Shown piece by piece: positions 24,045-34,829 of a stretch of DNA of 64,000 nt. How positions within the stretch are numbered: the first letter of the stretch is position 1; every line of letters starts with the position of its first letter. This DNA comes from Fallopia convolvulus. Its lineage: Eukaryota > Streptophyta > Magnoliopsida > Caryophyllales > Polygonaceae. The notes beneath the pieces are model-generated. The model saw nothing but the letters and a program-made list of their open reading frames with translations. It ran no database searches and was not told where the DNA came from. A program made the translations under genes and the position numbers. The DNA is taken from contig OZ024727.1 in assembly GCA_964016875.1 (NCBI GenBank), positions 7,650,893 to 7,714,892 on the forward strand, given 5' to 3'.

Positions 24045-24335
24045 TCAAAATTACAATCCTTGTGCTGTGATTTTGAAACCTCAATGACGCGAGACAAAGA
24101 ATTTGTGCAATAGTATTTGTCTAGTTTTTGAAACTGTGAATCATGTGAAGTCTTATGGTGAAAATCTGAGTAATGAAACTATTGTTAGCAAAGTGTTGAG
24201 AAGGTTAGCGAAAAGATTTAATCATGTGGTTGCGGCAATTGAGGAATCAAAAGATTTGTCTACTTATACTTTTGATTAATTAATGAGTTCTTTGCAAGCC
24301 CATGAAGTCAGGTTTAATAGGTCCGAGGAGATAAG
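24045..24335 (+). pseudogene. Ty1/copia gag (UBN2-type) remnant, 5' part
   Basis: Broken frames encode gag-like peptides such as LQSLCCDFETSM, VKSYGENLSNETIVSKVLRR and IEESKDLSTYTFD, typical of UBN2 copia gag. Stops interrupt it. It ends exactly at the target duplication of the solo LTR that begins at 24336; the zinc-knuckle part continues beyond that LTR at 26697. Confidence 0.72.
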
Positions 24336-26691
24336 TGTAACACCCCGACTTCCGACGGGATGTTACTTAGAAATAGACCTTACTAGGTACTATTAAGTAG
24401 GTTGACAACTACACTTTAGGATCTTGCAACGCGGGCACGACGAGAAAACATAATAAAACATCCAACCTTTTATTTAGTAAAACTTAGAAAACATAGTCAT
24501 GCATGCATTCCCGAAAAATATAAATACTCAAATCCGACACAACACTTACGAATACTGAACTATTCAAACAAAATAATAATAATAAGTGAAACATAATACT
24601 AACTCCATCTTAACAATAATAAAATCAACCTCCTAACTATCATAAATAAACTAGCGTAAAACCCATCCCACTATGACACGCGCTCTTACCGCTCCGGCCC
24701 GCCATCTGGCTTCGGTTCCTGCACGGCTCCCTGATTCATACCTGGAACTGAAAAATATTCCCCGAAGGGTTAGCTTCTAATCTACCAAGTTAGAGAGAAT
24801 ACGGAAATTGCAAAACGTTTTGAAACCATTTCTAAAGTCAGCATACAAATCCACAATCGCAATCATAACTCTAAAGGCCAATACCTAAATTAGTTATAAT
24901 CAGTCACACATAGCCACATACACATTTACAATCACAACCTCATAACAATGCAATTCCTCCTTTTTCACAATCCGACTTCCAAGACGCTCATCACCGCGCC
25001 GAGTGCAGAGGCAGGCCCTCTCACTCCACTTCACAATCTCCCTTCTAACCCCGGCTAAGCCTCCACTGGAGCACTTGCCAAAACACATAGATAATAATTT
25101 TCGTTTTGAAGGGGCACGGTTTCCCGATCACACGGGTCATACATAGCCAACCCTTCATCTTCGCCAGCTACGATGGGCCGTGTCGGAAACGGTACCAACA
25201 CAGAGAAAACGTTCCAAAAATATCTTTCCGATAAAATACATTCAAACCATTTTACGCACACGACAATTCAAGAAGTTCAAAACAATTTAAAAAGGTGTTC
25301 GGGACTATTTCCCAAAACCCGCCCTACAATAACGGTACGCAATCTAACAGGATAGAGAAGAACCGAGCAAGTCGAAAACGACTTACCTCAGACGAAGGAT
25401 TCTTTGGCGTGGAGAAAACTAAGATCTTGGGCAAAAGCAGTTCCCTAAACATAATAATGAGAACATGTAATTATTTAACCGACCACCCTATACCGTAGCG
25501 GGTCCAAATTCTGTAAATGATACTATAACCATTTATCTACTCTACCCATTTACGAACCAATTTATTTTAATCCAACGATAACCTATTATCATATTTATAG
25601 GGAGTACTTTTAAACTTATTAATTCATATCAATCTACGATCAAGCTTTTAATCAAACCAAGTGATCCACATTAATTAATGAACCTCGGCCCAACTACAAT
25701 CTAAGTGGATAGCTAACCAATTGAATCACTTGTCTACCTCAAACCCACTAATAAAATTAAAGGACACAAACCCAGCCCAAATCCTCTCATGATCCGTCTC
25801 CCCAGCCCACTCTCCTAAGTCCACCTAAGGGCTTTGACTTTTCAAAGTGGGTCCCCTCCCCTATCTTCATCAATAATTCCTTCTTCCTCTCTCTAATGCA
25901 CACCCGAAACTCGATCTCCGTTCAACCCAGTTTTCCGACCCAAGAACAACACAATGAAACAAAGGAGAAGGACTCATCGGTGGTCGTCTCTAGCGGCGAT
26001 CGATGACGGCGGCGAACTCCGACGATCTTGTCGGCTCTCCTATTGACGGTTTATCCTACATGGATGTTGCAGAAATTGATCGGGCGAGAAGGGACAATGA
26101 AAGGAAAGAAAAACAGAGCTTTAATGTCGCTGGGGAAAGGTCAAAACAGGGGATATGAATGGTGTCGGCTTACCGGGAAAAATAGGCGAGTTGACGAGTC
26201 CCGAAAACGCGAAGCCGTTGTCGACCACGCTGGTTGAGAACGATGGAGGACGTCCCTGAGCCTAAGTGATTGAGTGGATTGACGAGAGGGCAAGGAAGTC
26301 GGTCTTGCGGTGGTGAGCACCACGACGATCGAACGCGAAAGAAGAAAAAACGAGGAGCCATTTTGATATGATACTCGAACGAGAAGGAAAACGAATCGGA
26401 GGGGATCTCGGGTTATAAATCGTTCGGTACGGAGGTCCAAGGTGGAGTCGTAAAAGATAGGAATTTAGGGGTAGAAGATATAATTAGTTAGGATAATATA
26501 TTAATCTAAATTAAGATAATATATATTGATTAGAACGTACTGTATTGGCTTTGTCTATGGCAAACAATTTGTTAACTAATAGGGTTATGTATTCGTTTGA
26601 ATTTTTACTTATGGTGCAAGGAATCCTACTTGCTTGCCAAACAAGAAACTCATTTTCCCGATCCTAAGGGAAAACGAATCCGAGTATTACA
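24336..26691 (-). mobile_element. Solo LTR, 2356 bp, inserted in copia gag
   Basis: Starts TGTAACACC and ends GTATTACA on the plus strand, with the 5-bp duplication ataag at 24331-24335 and 26692-26696. The two halves of a copia gag lie directly outside. No internal PBS, PPT or coding domain is seen, so I call a solo LTR. A TATA-like tttataacc near 26411 and a donor-like 'gaggtaagtcg', both on the minus strand, suggest that its transcriptional direction is minus. Open frames inside show no domain. Confidence 0.8.
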
Positions 26692-26696
26692 ATAAG

Positions 26697-26958
26697 AGAA
26701 GAAAAGTCATTTAAAGTGAAGGGAGAGACCTCCAACAAACGGTGGTCAGAAGAAGAGGACTCCAATGAGCAAAGGAGTTTCGTTAAGTGCAATGTTTACA
26801 AGAAATTTGGCCACAAGGAAGATGATTGTTGGCATAAAGGGAAGCATCAATGCTTCAAATGCAAGAGGTTTGGACATGTGCAAAGAAATTGCAAGGTCGT
26901 TCAAGATGAAGATCAAACAAACAAGGCGCTAATGGCGCAAGAAGAACGTTTACTTTGA
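26697..26958 (+). pseudogene. Ty1/copia gag zinc-knuckle remnant, 3' part
   Basis: Encodes a basic stretch with two CCHC-type knuckles. The first is degraded (CNVYKKFGHKEDDC); the second is intact (CFKCKRFGHVQRNC). It continues the gag interrupted at 24335. No protease, integrase or reverse transcriptase follows: sequence runs almost directly into the 3' polypurine tract, so pol is deleted or was never present. Confidence 0.75.
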
Positions 26959-27112
26959 AGGAGAGAAGTGCTCCATTCCATTAGAAGAGGATGTGAAGTG
27001 CACTCCGCTGTGAATCAGAAGAAGGGTGAGAAGTGCATTCAAATTTGAAGAATTTGAAGAGAAGTGCTTCAATCTGTATCAATGCAGAAGCAAGTTTGAA
27101 TTAAGGGGATGG

Positions 27113-27383
27113 TGTTGAAAATATAATTCAAGCTTTAATTAAATTAATTACTAAGAAGTTATTATTGTATGTTGCTGAAGTATCGGTTTGTTAGTTAGTG
27201 GAATAAGTAGCGGATTAGCCTCTTTCTAGGATAGTGGTTAGTATCTTGTAGTGGATAGTTATTTTATTTAGTTTATTTAAGATATTGTACTTCCTTGAAA
27301 TGAAAAGTGGAGAATTTAAGAAGATTCACCAAATCTCAGGTCTCCCATCAGTATTTTTCTCTTTTCTATTACTTTATTCAACA
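27113..27383 (+). mobile_element. Copia 3' LTR (271 bp)
   Basis: Starts TGTTGAA and ends TTCAACA, a 7-bp perfect terminal inverted repeat. It is preceded by a polypurine tract, ttaaggggatgg, ending at 27112. It contains a likely promoter and R region ending before 'cttttctattactttattc'. The matching 5' LTR is absent because the element is truncated on the left near 24045. Confidence 0.72.
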
Positions 27384-28139
27384 TCTAGATATCACATATC
27401 TCATGAGTAATGTTTGGTAATACAATTGTGATATGAAATACCAATTTTTTTTATTTTTTGTAAAGTAAGGGTAATTTTGATAAGAATCATAAGTTACAAA
27501 TATAATGATTTTTCTTACAATTAATATTCCCTCTATTTTCCAATCAAAGGGGTGGGGCAAATTAAAGAACAACAACGAAGATAATGAGTTTCATATTCCC
27601 AAATTAGAAGAGCATGAATGTACTTCCAACAATAAAATTGAATGTGAAAGCATGACAACAAACTTAAAAATAGGGCATTTCTATCTAGCACCCACTCTAA
27701 AAACCTACTCAACACCCACCCTACCCCCTATTATATATAAATAAAAACTAATTACAATTTACAAAACACACTACTCTCATTTTTTCACTCTCTTCTCCTC
27801 CTCTCTTTAACTCTCTCATTCTATACAAGATTCAAGGGGATTGAAGGACTTCAAATCAAGTTTTTGGTGCATATTACTCCACAAAATCCACTCCTAGAAC
27901 AATCATGGTAAGTTATTTCTACAAAATTCATCCAATTTTATGTCCATTCAACTTCTAGATCTAGGTTTTGCAAGAATGACATTTTTTTCTTTCAAATTGT
28001 GCAAAGTATGATTTATATTAAAGATTTGAACCCATTTTGAAAGATTAAACCGATTTAGGCAAGGATTTAATGGTCGGAAGTGAAAATCGGGTGAAAAACG
28101 ACCATAAATATCAAGGGCGTTCGAGGTTGAAGACGGCGC
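27384..28139. other. Left flank of the MULE-like block
   Basis: No domain is recognisable in the short frames here. A leader-like CT-rich stretch (27776-27900) and an ATG followed at once by a gtaagt donor (27905-27913) could be the 5' end of the decayed plant mobile domain gene to the right. The phrase 'ccaccctacccccta' near 27715-27730 recurs near 30825. Confidence 0.35.
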
Positions 28140-28350
28140 TGGCTTGAGGTTGAAGACGACGATGGTCGTGACGACCATCTTGTCTTTGGCCGTAACGGCC
28201 AACAAGTCCACAGTCGTGACGGTTGGGACGGTTATGGACGTGACGGCTTGGATGACAATGGTCATAACGGCCAGTATAGCCACAGCCGTCGCGGCCATGG
28301 TAAGCACAACCGTTGCGGCTGAGTGCTTCTCAGCCGTAACGGCTAGCCCC
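28140..28350 (+). repeat. GGCCGTTACGGCC-type palindrome cluster (left)
   Basis: About ten imperfect copies of the dyads ggccgtaacggcc, gccgtcgcggcc and ccgttgcggc occur in 210 bp, spaced 15-30 bp. In one frame they encode a meaningless Val/Thr/Ala-rich string. The same dyads recur at 30240-30360, 30735-30815 and 2615-2700. Confidence 0.75.
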
Positions 28351-28394
28351 GAAGGTGAATTCTTAATTCGACCTGAATCATATTTTTTTTTCGT

Positions 28395-29250
28395 ATGTCA
28401 ACGTCGAGGTGCTTAGAGACGGGTTTAGAGACTCGGTTCGCTCGTTATCGACGTCATGAGGCGCGTAGTGAGCAGATGGCACCGATTCCTTTGGCCCTGG
28501 AGGTTCTAGAGGTCCCTGTGGCCCCCGAGGTTCATCCCTTTCCGGTGTTACCCTACCACTTTAGACGGGGGCAGCGCCGGACCTTGTTCGACTCTTCACA
28601 GCACGAGAGGGGGAGTAGTTCACAAGATCAGACACCAGTCCATGCTTCTACTGCACCGACACCACATTCTCGGCATGGACGAGGGGCTGGAAGGCGAGGC
28701 ACAGACCCTGTGCCAGCTCCGGCGGGAGGGTCTAGACTGAGGAGACAGATCCGACCCGGTCAGCATCATTGGATCGAGCCGTTGCTCACCCATCCTGCAC
28801 CAGGAGATCCCGGACTTACTATTGGGCTTCGAGGAGCATGTGGCCCACCACATATACGCTGACAATGTAAGTAATTTACTTAAAATGTATGATAATTATG
28901 TGTCATATTTATGTTTCAATTTGAAATTAAAATATCTTATGTACTTTAATGTATTACAGGAGCGTCCTCGAGGAACTCTAAAGTATCAGTTTCGACGCAC
29001 ACAACTGACAGACTGGCCACAGACGGGATGGCAGTTGGATTGATATTGTATGGGCCACGGGGCTTGCCCATCTGTAGAGTATTACGCACCAACAGGTTCA
29101 TACTGGCCTTATAGATGCATTTATTGAGCGATGACATCCAGAGACCAGTTCTTTCCACATGCCATGGGGCGAGATGACGATCACGCTTCATGATGTTGCG
29201 CTCATCCTCGGCCTTCCGATCGACGGGGATGCAGTTCTGCCAGACGGAGA
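28395..29250 (+). pseudogene. Plant mobile domain (MAIN-like) pseudogene
   Basis: The first part (28395-28860) encodes a Pro/Arg-rich N-terminus. Then LLGFEEHVAHHIYADN leads to a gtaagt donor at 28867; the second exon begins at about 28961 with ERPRG. Peptides GLIDAFIER and HPETSSFHMPWGEMTI, LHDVALILGLPIDGDAV (29090-29235) are diagnostic of the plant mobile domain, but several frameshifts and stops separate them. PMD genes are known both as host silencing factors (MAIN) and as passengers of MULE and Ty3 transposons; the FAR1-type neighbour supports the transposon origin. Confidence 0.7.
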
Positions 29251-29354
29251 TGCTGAAGGCTCTTAGAGATCCCGATTCGCAGAGTTCTTTTAGATGGATG
29301 ATGATTGGATGAGCCGCCCACATTTTGATAAGGGCGGTGTTGCACATGCACATC

Positions 29355-30561
29355 TCAAGGACTATTGCATGGACCGGAGGCGCGGGGGTGGCCATACAAA
29401 CTAGAACCAATCTTATGGTTGTGAATAGCATAAACAACAACAATCTTCCATGCTCCTCCAGGCTTCTCTTGACACTTTAATCTAAAACGACATCCATATT
29501 TCTTGTTTTGGAATCTCTTGCGAACTGACTTATTTTCACTTTTCGATGGGGTGTGCTTGCCCTCTCTCTCTCTCTCACAAAGTAGCCATGTCTTTCCAAG
29601 ATGAGTCATATCTGACTTTCGATCCCGACCTATTATTATGCACATGTTATTTTCGATACCGACTTGGTTAACCCAAGAAATGGCCTCCTCTCGGGATTCA
29701 AATGCTGTATCAGTGGTAAACAAATACGAATAATATTCTCACACCTCCTCTACAACCTCATCTGTGTGATTTGCAAACTGCAGATGACTACTCAGAGGTG
29801 GAAAATCGAACATGGCCGGTATAGACTGTACGTGCTCAGTCGGCACTGTGCATGAGGTGGAAAACCGAACATGGCTGGTGTAGACTGTACGTGCTCATTC
29901 GGCGCTGATGCATGAGGTGGAAAACCGAACATGGCCGGTGTAGATTGTACTTTCCACGGTTGTACTGGTATAAACCCCGGGAATCCGAACATGGTCGGTG
30001 TAGACTGTATGTAGTCCGGTGTATGAAAAAATTGCTCCGACGACAATGGAGCATGAGATGGGAATCCGACAACAGGTGTACTTTGGACATAATTTGGAAA
30101 TCCAAACACGGTTGACGTGTCCGACACATTTTGATACGTACTCTCATCGTTTATTTGAAGATCATTTAGCTCAATGTATACCTCATTTTCCTCCTGTAAT
30201 GTTGGAAAACAAGCTGTAAGAACTGGTCGTTGAAGCTAAACGAGACGCGACCGTTATGGCCAAGATGGCTTTGGCCATCACGGCCATAGCACTACCAGCC
30301 GTAACGATTGTGTGTGCTATGGCCATGACGGCCAGAGCCATAATGGCCGCGTCTCGTTTCCTTGCCAAGATGACTCGAAGAAGCACAATTGTTGTCGTGG
30401 ATACAAAACTAAAACCAGGGCCTCAACTAGATACAAAACTAAAATCACAAAACTAAAACGAGGGTATAACAACTTTGGTATGAAGTAATTACCTCGTTGT
30501 GATCTATTTGAAGCGAGTTTTCCGTCAAATTATAGTTATACATGTAATACTCATTGGACAT
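29355..30561 (-). pseudogene. MULE transposase N-terminus, FAR1-type (pseudogene)
   Basis: Exon 1 is 30493-30561 (23 residues, ending at a gtaatt donor). Exon 2 starts near 30205 (EENEVYIELND) and runs through a repeat region (VQSTPAMFGFPPHA), then a FAR1 DNA-binding domain: FESREEAISWVNQVGIEN, LLCEREREGKHTP, KKYGCRFRLKCQEKPGGAWK, VYAIHNHKIGSSLYGHP. A frameshift lies near 29850 and the frame stops at 29355; the MULE catalytic domain is absent. It converges with the plant mobile domain pseudogene. Confidence 0.7.
29800..30115 (-). repeat. Coding minisatellite, VQSTPAMFGFP units
   Basis: Four to five copies of a roughly 60-66-bp unit encode VQSTP(A/T)MFGFPPHA-type repeats in the MULE-derived frame. 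The two rightmost units on the minus strand (left on the map) are nearly identical, implying recent expansion; the leftmost is frame-shifted. Confidence 0.75.
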
Positions 30562-30870
30562 TGTTTTTTATTGTTTTTGGAGAGAAGAAGAGCATAGAAG
30601 ATAAGAGAGGAGAGTGTTGGAGGGTTTGAGGCTCGAGTTTAATGTGTATAATGTTAAAAAGAGCGGGCAATAAATGTTGTTAGATAGGGCGTTGACAATA
30701 AATGCAATTTTTTTGAATTTATTACACATCTGCCTGTTACAGCCATAACTAATATGGCCGTAACGGCTGGAACAGCCACAAGGCTTATGGCCGTTACGGC
30801 CGTAGGGGGCGCCTCATAGGCCTGCCACCCTACCCCCTAGACCGGGCGCCAAATAAAATCTTCGTAAAAA
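30240..30870 (+). repeat. GGCCGTTACGGCC-type palindrome clusters (right) and MULE-like end
   Basis: Two clusters (30240-30360 and 30735-30815) carry the same ggcc-centred dyads as 28140-28350. The second is followed by 'ctagaccgggcgccaaataaaatc', which matches the fragment end at 2750-2775. The first FAR1-type exon lies between the clusters. I could not define the terminal inverted repeats or a 9-bp target duplication. Confidence 0.55.
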
Positions 30871-31039
30871 TAGCATAACACCAAGTTGGGTGAAGAAGAT
30901 TTAGATGGTTCTTTGGGACGCTCTTGAGAAAGAAGAGTTGATGTCAATGACCTCCTGCTTCAAGATCTTTATTATTGGGTGAGTGTAGGTCTTAGTGTTG
31001 AACAAAAATATGAAAATATTCGCAAAACATATTTTGTTT

Positions 31040-31535
31040 GATTCTTTAAATTGAGTTCGACCCTTTCTTTTTACCCTTTTGATTGAAAGTCATACACGTA
31101 CAAAAAATTGGTTTGTTTTAAGATTTGGGCTGCACACATGTTTTAACGGGTTGCCTACGTATCTCGTTAAAGAGAATCAAGCCTTACGTAGTTTAGAGTG
31201 TTTTGGTTTTTTTATTTGTGTGTGAGATTTTCATGCATCAGAGGCATGAATGTAAACCCATCTTCTAGGAAGGGTTGTGTAGACCACTGCAACTATCATT
31301 TGCATGACGCGAATGGTACTAAAATCACCTTCTAGGAAGGGTGATCTAGTCGTTCGCATTTGACATGCACAATTATTTTTAGTGCGTTTTTTGGATTTGG
31401 AAATTTTAGTTCGATTTAGAGGTGGGACTGTACTCGATAAAAATTTGCGTCGAGTTACCTAGGTAGCCTTTTTAGGCGTCAAGTCTTTACGTAGTTCTAT
31501 ATAAGAAACACTTGAGTGGATTTAATTTGTTGACC
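31040..31535 (+). mobile_element. LTR or leader remnant of a Ty3-type element
   Basis: Contains 'gggttgcctacgtatctcgtt' and a second diverged half copy ending in 'tacgtagttct' (31455-31500), a phrase type I associate with plant Ty3 LTR R/U5 regions. It also has two 'cttctaggaagggt' hairpin-like repeats (31260-31345). No boundaries can be set. Confidence 0.35.
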
Positions 31536-31544
31536 TAATTTTAA

Positions 31545-32080
31545 GGAAAAATTACTCAAAATAATACCAACTTTTGCCTATTGATCCAAAATAATACGAA
31601 CTTTTTAAATTGACTTAAAATAATATCAATTTTCACCGCATTAACTAAAAATAATACTAACTTTCATTTTATTAACCAAAAATAGTATAACGGTGTTTTT
31701 TGTGAAAATTTTGGCGAAATATATAATGTGGCCATTGAAATATGTTGGTTGGTCATTAATAATACCAACTTTTGTTTGTACCACAAGGTGAAATGATAAT
31801 TTATATAATGTAAATCGATACTATTTATATGCAAAATGGTAATTTATATGATGATGGTGAGCAATAATCACATCAAAATCTTAGCCATCAATATTTTTGA
31901 ATGTTTAGTCAACAAATTTTGATAGACACGTGATATGTTTTGCTGAAATCTCCACTGAAAATGTCTTTGTACTATTTTTGGTTAATACAATGAAAGTTGG
32001 TATTATTTTTAGTCAATTTAAAAGTTTGTATTATTTTGTGTCAGTAGACAAAAGTTGGTATTATTTTGAATAATTTTTCC
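31545..32080. mobile_element. MULE-type MITE, 536 bp
   Basis: Long terminal inverted repeats of about 140 bp start GGAAAAATTACTCAAAATAA at the left and mirror it at the right with few mismatches. The 9-bp duplication taattttaa lies at 31536-31544 and 32081-32089. TSD length and long TIRs assign it to the Mutator superfamily, non-autonomous. The middle is non-coding. Confidence 0.85.
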
Positions 32081-32574
32081 TAATTTTAATCATAACCAAA
32101 AATATTTTTGAACCAAGCTTTGTGCATTAAATAGTTCAATTTTCATGTTAGCCATAATTTAGTTAATAAAACATTTTTAGTGGGTCACTTAGAATGGGCT
32201 TTACTCAAATTTATGGGTACACGTGTTCCAACTCATGATCATTTGAACCCTCGAATAGTTTTAATTAGTCTTGCATGATTTAATTAGATACATCCCCAAG
32301 ATTAATTAATTTTTAGAGAGCTCCTCAAATCTTTCAATTTTGGAGAAAGATTTAATATTGTACATATAATGTGACACTATGACTTGTCTTGTATAGTCAC
32401 ATGCCAATCTAGTCAATTTTCACATTGTTCGTACGTGTAAACCTATCAATTACTTTTGTATTGTTTTTTTTTAGCTAGCTAGTCTGTATTTTTTTTAGTC
32501 ATCAATTCACCACCAGCTATCTACAAACCTATGTGTAGACTATTTTCCCGGCAAGGTCAATTTTGTGTTGCGCA
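32081..32574. other. AT-rich stretch, no gene seen
   Basis: No coding domain, RNA gene or terminal repeat is visible between the MITE and the hairpin minisatellite. Confidence 0.45.
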
Positions 32575-32765
32575 CTTCGATATGGGCGGATTTTCGTCCC
32601 GCACAAAAAAAATGGCACAAATATGGACGAGTTTCAATCTCGCACAAGAAAATGGTGCAAATACATGGGCGGGTTTGAAACCCGCACAAAAAAAACCATA
32701 TATTTATGGGCGGATTTAGAATCAGCCCAAAACCGGAGTGCGCATCCGAAAAACCAGAGTGCGCA
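32575..32765 (+). repeat. Hairpin minisatellite
   Basis: Four imperfect units of about 40-45 bp, each holding a hairpin of the type gcgggtttgaaacccgc followed by an A-rich spacer. Arms and loops vary by unit. Not coding. Confidence 0.6.
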
Positions 32766-32790
32766 AAATTTCACCGATTTTCCCTTGTTT

Positions 32791-33490
32791 CTTTCTCTTT
32801 TTGTTTTTATGTTTCCTTTTGAGATTTTTTTTTGTACATGATTCATTTATATTTGGGAACCCGAAATTAAACACAAGCAGACTGATTAATTATTTAAATT
32901 GGATATTAATTAAGATCTCAATATGGTTTGGGCTTTAAGTAAGAGAGTATGACCTAACCCACATATATTTAACTTGCTAGGTTACTAAACAAGATAATTA
33001 ATTAGCCCTTTCCTTTTTTTATATATATTGACTTTCCTTAATTTAAATTCAAGGATCAAATCAAATTACTTTATCCAAAAAATTCGGGATTCACTTTGGA
33101 TTTAATTTAAAATATAACACATTTTCCTTTTATAAGAAAACAAAATTATCTCTTCTATATATATTAACCTCGGTTTCTTTTCACGAGAACACTCGTTTAT
33201 TTGAAGATCCAAATTAAGGGTAAACTCAACACTTGATTTTGTACCCCTTTGATTTAATTTAATAGCTAGCCTTGTACAATACGCATGTTATGTATTTTGG
33301 CCCATCTTTTCAAAGTACACTTCTTTCTTTTCTTTTCCCCTTTTATTTATTTATTTTCATCCAGAAAAGTACGTAAGATTAATGTCTATAGAAACCGATT
33401 TTTCAAATCTCTAAAGAAAATCAATTGAATCCTCGTTGGAATATGTCAATCGGTGTAATGGTTAAAGAGTAATTACTCTTAAATTTAATA
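32791..33490. other. AT-rich stretch, no gene seen
   Basis: AT-rich DNA with poly-T runs and short frames lacking any recognisable domain. Confidence 0.45.
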
Positions 33491-33491
33491 T

Positions 33492-33830
33492 TGTGTGGAG
33501 ACCCGAAAGTAATTACTTTCAAATCAACCACGCTCCTGGATGTGATGTAATGCTTCGAGAGTAAAATCCATCGCTATTTTGCTTAATGTGGAGACCCGAA
33601 AGTAATTACTCTCGGATCAACCACGATCTTGGATGTGATGTGATGGTTCGAGAGTAACTATTCTCAAATCCATCACTATTTTGCTTAACGTGGAGACCCG
33701 AAAGTAATTACTCTCGGATCAACCACAATCTTGGATGTAGCATAAAGACCCGAAAGTAACTACTTTCAGATCAACTATGAACAGTGGAATGATGGAGAGA
33801 TAAGAAAGTAACTACTCTCGATATCCCTTT
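33492..33830 (+). repeat. Degenerate tandem repeat, about 95-102-bp unit
   Basis: Units start with 'gtggagacccgaaagtaatt' at 33494, 33588 and 33690, with a partial one near 33737 and a decayed end to 33830. Each unit holds one or two short palindromes such as gaaagtaattactttc and gagagtaactactctc. Such minisatellites occur in untranslated parts of large Ty3 elements, but no link can be shown here. Confidence 0.75.
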
Positions 33831-34355
33831 TTGAGTCTTTGGTAGGACTATTTTGATTTACTACATCACACAAATGAACTCAAAAACCCTATTTATTAGT
33901 GTATAAAAGAAACAAATGAGTTAACTTGAAGTGCGATCATTGATATTTTTTTTAACTGAATCTTAGAATATCAGTTTGATGAGTGACCTTGATTTAAAAA
34001 AATAGGAAAAGACTCTTTGAAAGAATATGATAAATTGGATTGTTGGAATTTGCTCCACGAAACCCAAAACCATCTTTGAATTGGAGGAATATAATAAGAC
34101 AAAAAGACATGCCCATGGGATAAGGACCACCCTTTTGAATTGTTTATTTTGCATAAAGAAAGGCAACCCTTATGCGCATGAGATGATTTTTGGACTTGTA
34201 ATTTCACACTAGGAATCTAGGACAAAAAAAGAGAACGATTTGAATGGTGTCAAGCCAAAAAAAGGTTCAAAATAATTTTAAGAGAAGGCATTTGAAAAGA
34301 GAAAACTTAGAATTGTACTCATGGGTAGTAAATCCACATGAATTCTTACCGTAAA

Positions 34356-34522
34356 AGACTTTGAAACTTGCAGTTTGAAAGTTACTTTTTTTTCTCTCCT
34401 GCTCTCTCTTTCTTCTTTTTTCTACTCTTCTCGTTTGTCTTCTTTTTTGTTCCTCATACCAGTTTTTTAATGGATGAACGGGAGAAGTTATACAGTTAAC
34501 TGCTCGCTAGTTCATTTTTAAT
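34356..34522 (+). repeat. Direct repeat A, left copy (about 165 bp)
   Basis: Matches 47964-48126 in the same orientation with few mismatches and small indels, from 'agactttgaaacttg' to 'tagttcatttttaat'. The two copies bracket 13.4 kb containing both Athila-like elements. It does not start TG or end CA, so it is not an ordinary LTR. Confidence 0.8.
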
Positions 34523-34558
34523 AAAGAGAAAACCTTGACAATTGAGCAATACTTGAGA

Positions 34559-34805
34559 CTAGATCGTTGCCTTGAAGAATTTACTGCTTTCTTTTCTTTT
34601 CATGGTCATTTTAGGATCAAAACTGACAGACTTATAAAACTTAGCGTCAGCATAGTTCACACTTTCTCCATGAAATGGATTTTGATCTCCTCGGATAGTC
34701 TTTTCATTTCCATTTTCATCAGTGTATTTTAAACATTGATGAAGCGTGGAAACAATACACTTATTAGCATGAAGCCATGGTCGCCCCAAGAAGGCATTAT
34801 AAAGA
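34559..34805 (-). pseudogene. Ty3 (Tat-type) protease-RT linker fragment
   Basis: Minus-strand frame encodes YNAFLGRPWLHANKCIVSTL, HQCLKY and later NYADAKFYK, the conserved end of retropepsin and start of the linker in Tat/Ogre-type Ty3 elements. It is cut at about 34805, just left of the Athila-like LTR start. It belongs to a different lineage from the neighbouring Athila-like proteases. Confidence 0.65.
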
Positions 34806-34829
34806 TCTTTTAGTCTTTATAAAGATCAT

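Noticed and set aside
26141..26440. Arg/Ser-rich frames in the 2.36-kb LTR as a gene
   Set aside because: They lie wholly inside an LTR with perfect TSDs, overlap on several frames and show no domain.
28144..28416. Val/Thr/Ala-rich 90-residue protein
   Set aside because: It is only the translation of the GGCC palindrome cluster; both strands are equally open across it.
33492..33830. CRISPR-like array
   Set aside because: Units are degenerate tandem copies without unique spacers, in a plant nuclear context.
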